Of a stretch of 9,957 bases of DNA, positions 1-4,837 are shown piece after piece. Each line of letters begins with the position of its first letter. The first letter of the stretch is position 1. The notes beneath the pieces were generated by a model that was given only the letters and a program-made list of their open reading frames with translations, was not told where the DNA came from and made no database searches. Source of the stretch: Acidobacteriota bacterium (lineage in GTDB: Bacteria; Acidobacteriota; Blastocatellia; Pyrinomonadales; Pyrinomonadaceae); contig JACCYR010000338.1 in assembly GCA_013696385.1 (NCBI GenBank), forward strand, positions 1 to 9,957, given 5' to 3'. A program made the position numbers and the translations under genes.

Positions 1-179
1 ACGCCGCCGCCTTTGCCGCGCCCGCCCGCGTGAATCTGCGCTTTGACGACCGTCAAATCAGTTCCCAAATCTTTTGCCGCTTGTTCGGCTTCTTCCGGCG
101 TTTTAGCGACAATGCTCTTCGGCACCGGAACGCCGTATTGTTCTAAAAGTTCTTTTCCTTGATATTCGTGTATTTTCAT
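1..179 (-). CDS. sucC: Succinyl-CoA ligase (ADP-forming) beta subunit, 5' part only
   Basis: Only the first 59 codons are present; the gene continues past the left edge. The translation opens MKIHEYQGKELLEQYGVPVP and reaches VVKAQIHAGGRGKGGG. These are the classic N-terminus and the first ATP-grasp nucleotide-binding segment of the SucC family. In the family, SucC pairs with SucD to interconvert succinyl-CoA and succinate with ADP or GDP phosphorylation, in the cytosolic TCA cycle. The ATG ends at 179 and is the normal family start. An AGGAAA at 192-197 on the minus strand, 12 nt upstream, is a plausible but somewhat distant ribosome-binding site. A terminator candidate at 240-265 separates it from the lipoprotein gene upstream, so it probably has its own promoter in about 180-240, though I found no convincing -35/-10 pair. 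Identification is secure; sucD is outside the window. Confidence 0.95.
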   Translation of the reverse strand, partial: MKIHEYQGKELLEQYGVPVPKSIVAKTPEEAEQAAKDLGTDLTVVKAQIHAGGRGKGGG

Positions 180-239
180 AGATTTAATTAATTTCCTATT
201 TAGAAAAACACCGGAAGTTTAATTTTGCGGCACACAAAA

Positions 240-265
240 AGCAAAGGCAATCCGGTTAATTGCCT
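240..265 (-). terminator. Rho-independent terminator candidate after the lipoprotein pair
   Basis: A 7-bp perfect stem (AGGCAAT at 259-265 read on the minus strand, pairing with ATTGCCT at 245-251) has a 7-nt loop. After four more bases comes TTTTT at 236-240. It sits downstream of the two minus-strand lipoprotein genes and upstream of sucC. The stem is short and the T-run is offset, so it is moderate evidence only. Confidence 0.5.
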
Positions 266-300
266 CTGAAAAGATTGTTATAGGACTTTCTCACTTTTTG

Positions 301-359
301 CCGCAAGCCCGCATGCGAGTCGAGGGCGCAAACACACTTACGTGCGTGCGTGTTTCCGC
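301..359. repeat. REP-like double hairpin in the intergenic spacer
   Basis: This GC-rich block (59 nt) sits in an AT-rich spacer. It holds two inverted repeats. GCCC (307-310) pairs with GGGC (324-327). AAACACAC (330-337) pairs with GCGTGTTT (348-355), one mismatch. The composition differs sharply from its flanks, and the second hairpin contains the alternating purine-pyrimidine run ACGTGCGTGCGTG. This looks like a dispersed REP or small palindromic element, but there is only one copy in the window, so repetitiveness is inferred. Confidence 0.4.
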
Positions 360-361
360 AA

Positions 362-946
362 TTACGGCGTAGTATCAATAATAATGCCGGTCAACTTCCA
401 ATTCTTACCTTCGGGCATATATCTCAGCGTAAATTTAGTCGGAAGCGGTGAAGTATCATAGTTGCCTTCCAACACTAATTCTTTAAAACCTTTGCTGTCA
501 TCAACTCGTGGATTTGATGAAAATTCCGCCTCTTTTGAACGGATTCCGGAGAAATTATTTTTACCATCTATGAAAACTCTAAAAGTATCTTCTAATTTTG
601 CGGGTGAAGTTTGACGCTGCCAGAGTTTTGATATATTTCCGTAAAATGCCGTAAAATCTGCACTTTGAACGGCATCACTAAAATCTAAAATCGTTGTTTT
701 CACCATCTCCTGCAGTTCATCATCCGAAGGAATTTCACCTCTCGAAGCATCTGCTTTTTTAGTTGTAGTTTTTGGAGTTGACGCAGTTTGCACCGGTTCC
801 GGAGTCTTGATATTTACATCAACACTTTCCTTGTTCCGAAGCAAATTGGAACATCCTAAACCGACAAAAATAAAAACTCCCAAGACAAACAGCATATTGA
901 GTTTGGATTCTCTACCCAAACAAACTTTTTGAATTATTTTCCTCAT
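362..946 (-). CDS. Putative lipoprotein of unknown function (194 aa)
   Basis: I do not recognise the family. Residues 1-17 are a positively charged n-region and 19-31 a hydrophobic stretch. Cys32 in VGLGC could be lipidated, although the -3 Gly departs from the usual Leu/Val/Ile lipobox. Residues 35-75 are a Thr/Lys/Pro-rich linker. Residues 75-194 form one compact domain (ILDFSDAVQSADFTAFY, then a strand-rich end with TKFTLRYMPEGKNWKLTGI). A helix followed by strands, with a phrase of the type 'wkltgi', suggests an NTF2/SnoaL-like fold, but this is only an impression. The start is well supported: AAGGAAA lies a few bases upstream of the ATG. It is 25 bp downstream of the DUF4344 lipoprotein on the same strand, so the two are probably one operon, acting at the cell envelope. 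Confidence 0.75.
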   Translation of the reverse strand: MRKIIQKVCLGRESKLNMLFVLGVFIFVGLGCSNLLRNKESVDVNIKTPEPVQTASTPKTTTKKADASRGEIPSDDELQEMVKTTILDFSDAVQSADFTAFYGNISKLWQRQTSPAKLEDTFRVFIDGKNNFSGIRSKEAEFSSNPRVDDSKGFKELVLEGNYDTSPLPTKFTLRYMPEGKNWKLTGIIIDTTP

Positions 947-971
947 ATTTTTTCCTTTTTATTTGAAATTT

Positions 972-1865
972 CTAACTTTTTCGCCAAGGCGCAAGCAATT
1001 TACTCCAACTTTGTGCCGTCCGCTCATATTCGCTCTGACAACGAGCGGCGCGTTCTTGCGGAAGATAACCGTCATTTACGATATACGCAAATTTGGTCGG
1101 GTTTGAGCCATAAGTCAGACATAAAGAATTATAAGAACGCTGTTCTTGCAAAAGATGCTCGTCTGCCAGATTGCGTTCATTCGGCAAATTTTTTCTTGAC
1201 TCAATTTTAAAGGCATCAGAGGCGGCAATCACAGCACGAACTCCGTCGTCGCCCAATTCTTCCAGATTAATATAGGTCGAACAGCGGTCAGCCGCATCTT
1301 CTTCATTGCCCGTCAACGGCAGATTGTAAGTATCAATCAAGGCGTGTCCGATTTCGTGAAGAAACGCAAAACGCACCGCATCAAACATATTTTCGTATGC
1401 TTTTTGGTCGGAATCTCCATTGCTTTTGAACAATTTGTAAAAATGTTCTATCAGTTCATAACAAACCGTAACCGAATAGTCTAGGTCGTCATAAAAGGCG
1501 TTTGCTTCGCCACAATCCTTCGTCCGTATATAAATGTCGTGCGGCAGAATTAAAGATTGATTAAGCCTTTGCGCCGCTTTTTCCAATTCTTTTTCTTCTT
1601 TGATTTGCCGGTCAATTTCCTTATAACGCGGATTTTTCACTTCGTCGTGCTGAACGATAAAATCACCTCTGTCGGCTTTTTTCTTTTTCGCATTATCGCT
1701 TTCCGAAATTACATTAACTTGGGTTTGTTCTTCGCTGTCTGTATTTGAGGCAATCAGTTTTGGATTAATACTGCGCCCCGAATTTCTGTCTGAACGGCAA
1801 AAGCAAGCCGTAATGATAAATAAAATTAACAAGACGGCGCATAAATTGAAAAAATTACGACTCAT
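972..1865 (-). CDS. DUF4344-family putative zinc metallopeptidase, lipoprotein (297 aa)
   Basis: An N-terminal hydrophobic segment (residues 5-20) ends in the lipobox ITAC with Cys21, so the protein is probably lipid-anchored outside the inner membrane. A charged linker (22-100) leads to the catalytic domain. LPHDIYIRTKDCGEANAFYD (107-126) and the following VCYELIEH (134-141) match the DUF4344 (PF14247) pattern as I know it. The zinc-binding HEIGH is at 170-174, with His170 and His174 as ligands and Glu171 as the general base. GNEEDAADR (186-194) would carry the third, acidic ligand. No substrate is known for this family. No strong Shine-Dalgarno precedes the ATG, but the signal sequence begins there and no better start exists. 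It leads an apparent two-gene unit with the 194-aa lipoprotein. Confidence 0.85.
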   Translation of the reverse strand: MSRNFFNLCAVLLILFIITACFCRSDRNSGRSINPKLIASNTDSEEQTQVNVISESDNAKKKKADRGDFIVQHDEVKNPRYKEIDRQIKEEKELEKAAQRLNQSLILPHDIYIRTKDCGEANAFYDDLDYSVTVCYELIEHFYKLFKSNGDSDQKAYENMFDAVRFAFLHEIGHALIDTYNLPLTGNEEDAADRCSTYINLEELGDDGVRAVIAASDAFKIESRKNLPNERNLADEHLLQEQRSYNSLCLTYGSNPTKFAYIVNDGYLPQERAARCQSEYERTAQSWSKLLAPWRKS

Positions 1866-1902
1866 AAATTTACAGTTAGAGGATTTTCTCAGACTAACGT
1901 TT

Positions 1903-2024
1903 TGTAGTCTAAATTTTTAAAGTTTTGAGTTCCTGAGTTTTGAGTTTCAACTAAAGGCTGGCTTTTAGCTAAGCAATCAGCCAACCTTTAGTTGAAACTC
2001 AAAACTTTAAAAATTTAGATTACA
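1903..2024. repeat. Long imperfect inverted repeat (46-bp arms), MITE-like or large hairpin
   Basis: The right arm (1979-2024) is the reverse complement of the left arm (1903-1963) with only two mismatches (g1907/t2020 and c1958/a1984). The left arm also carries an extra 15 nt (1930-1944) from a near-tandem duplication of GTTTTGAG (1922-1929 and 1937-1944). The loop is 15 nt (1964-1978). The outer ends read TGTA...TACA. A second small palindrome, AGACTA/TAGTCT (1891-1896 and 1905-1910), overlaps the left end. It contains no ORF and sits between the pepA terminator and the start of the DUF4344 gene. The rest of the 263-bp spacer holds only that terminator and AT-rich sequence. Confidence 0.85.
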
Positions 2025-2067
2025 CAGCACTAGACACATATTGACTTGATTTGGTTAATAGTTTTGC

Positions 2068-2101
2068 AAAAAAATTGGCTGATAAACAGAATTTACCAGC
2101 C
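2068..2101 (-). terminator. Rho-independent terminator of pepA
   Basis: On the minus strand GGCTG pairs with CAGCC (2097-2101 with 2077-2081). After one mismatch the stem continues with 4 A-T pairs (2092-2095 with 2083-2086), closing a 5-nt loop. It is followed by AA and seven T (2068-2074). It lies 28 bp after the pepA stop. This is the clearest terminator in the window. Confidence 0.8.
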
Positions 2102-2128
2102 GAATATAACTTATTTTTACATTTTTTT

Positions 2129-3628
2129 CTACTGCGCTTTGTCAACTAACTTGAGCAAAGTCCGCACGGCAACCGCTGTCGGACCTTTCGAGCGATGCGG
2201 TTTTGCATCATCCGCCCACGCTGTTCCTGCAATATCAAGATGCGCCCATTTTGCTTTATCAACAAATTCCTGAATAAAAACCGCGCCCATAATTGTTCCC
2301 GCTTTACGCGAAGGTCCGATGTTTTTGATGTCGGCGATGTCGGATTTAATTCCTTTGCTGTAATCTTTGCCGACGGGAAGCTGCCAAAAATCTTCGCCCG
2401 CGTCTTTGCCGCAAGCGATAATCTCCTCAACCAGGTCTTGGTCGTTGCCCATAATTCCGGTGTTTAAATCGCCGAGCGCAATAATAACCGCGCCCGTCAA
2501 AGTCGCCATATCAACAATGCGCGTCGCACCTTGTTTTTCGGCATAAGCTACTGCATCAGCCAAAACCAGCCGACCTTCGGCATCAGTATTTAAAATCTCA
2601 ACCGTTTTCCCGTTCATCGCCGTTACGACATCCGACGGGCGCGAGGCTTTGCCGTCCGGCATATTTTCCACCGCCGCGACAACGCCCAAAACCGGCACGG
2701 TCGGTTTCAGCATGGCGATTGCCCGCATTGTTCCCAAAACGGTTGCGCCGCCCGACATATCGTATTTCATCGCGTCCATATGTTCTGATGGTTTGATGGA
2801 AATTCCGCCCGTATCAAACGTGATGCCTTTGCCAACCAACGCCAGCAATTCGCCTTTTTTGCCGGTTGATTTTTTCGGCTCGTATTTCAAAACAATCATT
2901 TTGGCAGGTTGTTCCGAACCTAAGGAAACGCTCATCAGCGAACCCATTCCGAGTTTTTCCATCTTAGCTTCATCAAGTATTTCACACTTCAAACCGACTT
3001 CCTTCGCCATCTTGTTTGCGCGGTTCGCCATTTCCGTCGGCGTTAAAATATTCGGCGGTTCGTTTGCCAAATCGCGTGTAAAATTCATCGAATCGCCAAT
3101 GATTTTGCCGCGTTCCAATCCATTCTTTAAATCTTTTTCTTTCGCGCCTTCGACACACAAAACAAAATTATCAACGCTTTTGTCGTTTCTGTCTTTAGTT
3201 TTGTATTTATCGAGTTCAAACTGGCTGGTAACAACGCCTTGCATCGCGTTGCTGGCAACTTCCATCGCGTCGCCGTCCGAACGCGACAACAACGCAAAAC
3301 CTTTGATGTTACGCTTTCGCAAAGCGCGTGTTGCCGTGCCGGAAAGTGCTGCAACATCCGAGGCTTTGTAATCGCCACGCTCGCCAACGCCGACCAGTAA
3401 AAGCCGACTCGCCTTCACTTTTCCCTTCGACTCAAACAGCAAATATGCCGTTTCGCTCATTTCGCCCTTAAACTCTTCAGTTTTGATAACCGAAGCAATA
3501 AGTCCGCCCGTCAATTTGTCCAAATCCTTCAAAACTCCGCTCGTCGCTTTTTCGTCCTTGAACACCGCAACCGCTAAAGCATCAACATTTGCTTCCTCAA
3601 AATTATCCGTAATTGCCTGAGATTTCAT
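2129..3628 (-). CDS. pepA: Leucyl aminopeptidase, M17 family (499 aa)
   Basis: A cytosolic two-metal exopeptidase that removes N-terminal residues from peptides, a peptide-turnover role. The M17 N-terminal domain covers about residues 1-165. The catalytic domain carries all expected residues: metal ligands Lys267 and Asp272 (VGKGITFDTGG), Asp290 (MKYDMSGG), Asp349 and Glu351 in the signature NTDAEGRL (347-354), plus catalytic Lys279 and Arg353. These sit at a constant offset of 3 from the E. coli PepA numbering, so the domain is intact. Length is normal for the family. The start is decided by GAGG at 3635-3638, 6 nt before the ATG. A good promoter candidate lies between smpB and this gene, and a strong terminator follows it, so it is probably transcribed alone or with readthrough from smpB. 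In E. coli, PepA also binds DNA in Xer recombination; nothing here speaks to that. Confidence 0.96.
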   Translation of the reverse strand: MKSQAITDNFEEANVDALAVAVFKDEKATSGVLKDLDKLTGGLIASVIKTEEFKGEMSETAYLLFESKGKVKASRLLLVGVGERGDYKASDVAALSGTATRALRKRNIKGFALLSRSDGDAMEVASNAMQGVVTSQFELDKYKTKDRNDKSVDNFVLCVEGAKEKDLKNGLERGKIIGDSMNFTRDLANEPPNILTPTEMANRANKMAKEVGLKCEILDEAKMEKLGMGSLMSVSLGSEQPAKMIVLKYEPKKSTGKKGELLALVGKGITFDTGGISIKPSEHMDAMKYDMSGGATVLGTMRAIAMLKPTVPVLGVVAAVENMPDGKASRPSDVVTAMNGKTVEILNTDAEGRLVLADAVAYAEKQGATRIVDMATLTGAVIIALGDLNTGIMGNDQDLVEEIIACGKDAGEDFWQLPVGKDYSKGIKSDIADIKNIGPSRKAGTIMGAVFIQEFVDKAKWAHLDIAGTAWADDAKPHRSKGPTAVAVRTLLKLVDKAQ

Positions 3629-3648
3629 TCTTTACCTCTTTTTTTATT

Positions 3649-3671
3649 AATTTTTGTTTCGCACAAAAATT
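3649..3671 (-). promoter_or_regulatory. AT-rich hairpin at the predicted 5' end of pepA mRNA
   Basis: A 9-bp perfect stem (AATTTTTGT at 3649-3657 with ACAAAAATT at 3663-3671) closes a 5-nt loop. Given the -10 at 3678-3683, transcription would begin close to 3671, so the hairpin would be at the very 5' end of the leader. It lacks a following T-run on the minus strand, so it is not a good smpB terminator. A 5' stabilising stem-loop is an inference. Confidence 0.35.
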
Positions 3672-3677
3672 TATTTG

Positions 3678-3706
3678 ACTATAACTTAACTGAAATTATT
3701 TATCAA
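3678..3706 (-). promoter_or_regulatory. Sigma70-type promoter candidate for pepA
   Basis: Read on the minus strand, TTGATA (3701-3706) is separated by exactly 17 nt from TATAGT (3678-3683). It begins just after the smpB stop codon and lies about 50 bp before the pepA ATG. The spacing is optimal and both boxes are close to consensus. Confidence 0.6.
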
Positions 3707-3707
3707 T

Positions 3708-4163
3708 TTATCTTTCTTTCATCTGGGCGCGGGTTTCTCTTTCGACAGTGCGTTCTTTAATGGTTTCGCGCTTGTCGTAAAGTTTTTTGCCCTTTGCCAC
3801 GCCGATTTCAAACTTTATCCGTCTGCTTTTCCAATAAACCCGCGTTACGACCAGAGTCATTCCCTTTTGCGTAGTTTCTTTTTCAATTTTTTCTATTTCC
3901 TTGCGATGAAGCAGTAATTTTCTTGACCGTAAAGGCTCGTGATTTTGCTTGTTGCCGTGCGAATACGGCGAAATATGCGCGTTAAACAACCAGACTTCGC
4001 CTTCTTTGACCGCAACGTATGACTCCTTGAGTTGAATCCGTCCGATCATCACGCTTTTGACTTCAGTTCCCAGCAAAGCAATTCCCGCTTCATATTTGTC
4101 AAGAATGTGATATTCAAAAAAAGCGTGGCGGTTATTTACAATGTCTTTTCCGTCTGCCGACAT
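3708..4163 (-). CDS. smpB: SsrA-binding protein SmpB (151 aa)
   Basis: SmpB binds the tRNA-like domain of tmRNA and brings it to stalled ribosomes for trans-translation. The family landmarks are all present. NNRHAFFEYHILDKYEAGI (residues 10-28) is followed by GTEVKS (32-37). HISPYSHGNKQNHEP leads to RKLLLHRKEI in the middle. KGKKLYDKRE is near the C-terminus and continues into the basic tail ERTVERETRAQMKER that enters the decoding site. The length is typical. The ATG is preceded by only AAGAG, a weak ribosome-binding site, but the alignment requires a start near here. It is divergent from tRNA-Gln across about 100 bp and followed by pepA on the same strand. No ssrA gene is visible in the window. 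Confidence 0.96.
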   Translation of the reverse strand: MSADGKDIVNNRHAFFEYHILDKYEAGIALLGTEVKSVMIGRIQLKESYVAVKEGEVWLFNAHISPYSHGNKQNHEPLRSRKLLLHRKEIEKIEKETTQKGMTLVVTRVYWKSRRIKFEIGVAKGKKLYDKRETIKERTVERETRAQMKER

Positions 4164-4221
4164 AAACTCTTATTTTGCCTGTCATTTCCTGTTCAAGCAA
4201 ATTTGATTAATGATAAATCAT

Positions 4222-4250
4222 TTGACAAGTGTGCTTTCTATCCATAAATT
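4222..4250 (+). promoter_or_regulatory. Strong sigma70-type promoter for tRNA-Gln and the thioesterase gene
   Basis: A perfect TTGACA (4222-4227) is followed after 17 nt by TAAATT (4245-4250). A start around 4257 would give a tRNA 5' leader of roughly 9 nt. No other promoter-like pair lies between the tRNA and the downstream gene, which would share this transcript. A short palindrome, AATGA/TCATT, lies just upstream at about 4209-4222. Confidence 0.7.
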
Positions 4251-4265
4251 AGATTTTGAACTTAA

Positions 4266-4339
4266 TGGGAGATCGTCTAATGGTAGGACTGCAGAATCTG
4301 GATCTGCCTATCGGGGTTCGAGTCCCTGTCTCCCAGCCA
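4266..4339 (+). tRNA. tRNA-Gln (anticodon CTG)
   Basis: This folds as a complete 74-nt cloverleaf. The acceptor stem is TGGGAGA/TCTCCCA. The D stem is GTCT/GGAC with loop AATGGTA. The anticodon stem is GCAGA/TCTGC with loop ATCTGGA, giving anticodon CTG (reads CAG). The variable loop has 4 nt. The T stem is CGGGG/CCCTG with loop TTCGAGT. The discriminator base is G, and CCA is encoded at 4337-4339. The U1-A72 first pair and G73 are the usual glutamine identity features. Confidence 0.97.
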
Positions 4340-4346
4340 AAATTTT

Positions 4347-4799
4347 ATGACCGAATGGCACGAAACAGAAGTCCGCGTCCGCTATGCCGAAACCGATAAA
4401 ATGGGGATTGTCCATCACGCTAATTATCTGGTCTGGTTTGAACTCGGCAGAAGCGATTTTTGCCGGGCGCGTGGTTTTTCTTATCTTGAGATGGAAGAAA
4501 AGGACGACGCGCTGATGGTTGTTGCGGAAAGCTATTGCCGTTACAAATCGCCTGCTTTTTACGAAGATGTTATAACAATCCGCACCAGAGTTGCCGAAGT
4601 TAAAAGCCGTGCCGTTCAATTTATTTACGAAATTTATCGCCCATCTGACCAGACTTTGCTCGCCGTCGGTGAAACCTTGCATCTGGTAACGGACGCGAAA
4701 AAAAAGGTTCGTTCCTTGCCTAAAATTTATAAAGAAAAATTGTTGGCGGATGTCCAAATTGACGAAAACGCTTTCCCCGAAAATCAAGCTCCCAGATAA
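4347..4799 (+). CDS. Acyl-CoA thioesterase, hot-dog fold 4HBT/YbgC-like (150 aa)
   Basis: A cytosolic thioester hydrolase by family. The hallmark RVRYAETDKMGIVHHANYLV (residues 10-29) leads into WFELGR. Asp17 is at the position of the catalytic Asp of 4-hydroxybenzoyl-CoA thioesterase type I enzymes, followed by the MGIVHHANY helix start. The length is the single-domain norm, and the real substrate cannot be told from sequence. The start at 4347 is fixed because the conserved strand begins at about residue 8. The ATG is only 7 nt after the tRNA-Gln CCA, with no Shine-Dalgarno sequence. The gene is therefore probably co-transcribed with the tRNA and left nearly leaderless when the tRNA 3' end is cut. 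It converges on the pgpH-like gene, 38 bp away. Confidence 0.88.
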   Translation: MTEWHETEVRVRYAETDKMGIVHHANYLVWFELGRSDFCRARGFSYLEMEEKDDALMVVAESYCRYKSPAFYEDVITIRTRVAEVKSRAVQFIYEIYRPSDQTLLAVGETLHLVTDAKKKVRSLPKIYKEKLLADVQIDENAFPENQAPR

Positions 4800-4813
4800 C
4801 GAGTATGATTTTC
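4779..4813. other. Hairpin in the convergent thioesterase/pgpH junction
   Basis: GAAAATCA (4779-4786) is the perfect reverse complement of TGATTTTC (4806-4813). Inside it, GCTC (4788-4791) can pair with GAGT (4801-4804) after one mismatch, with a 9-nt loop. It spans the thioesterase stop codon. Neither side has a T-run, so it is not a textbook terminator, but it is the only structure in this 38-bp convergent gap. Confidence 0.35.
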
Positions 4814-4837
4814 AACGCTATTAAAACCTATTTCTAC

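Noticed and set aside
929..1210. Plus-strand frame of 93 codons across the lipoprotein gene junction
   Set aside because: It overlaps the start of one lipoprotein gene and the end of the other in antisense, with no recognisable protein features.
2649..3371. Plus-strand open frame of 240 codons opposite pepA
   Set aside because: It is antisense to the conserved catalytic core of pepA; the translation is Ser/Pro-rich with no family resemblance, no ribosome-binding site and no promoter.
4164..4221. Promoter for smpB on the minus strand
   Set aside because: Only weak hexamers are found (for example TTGTCA with CAAATT at 17 nt, or TTGCTT with CAAAAT); none is better than chance in AT-rich sequence.
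4308..4787. Minus-strand open frame of 159 codons
   Set aside because: It lies opposite the thioesterase gene and runs into tRNA-Gln; its C-terminus is just the complement of the tRNA. It is a shadow frame.
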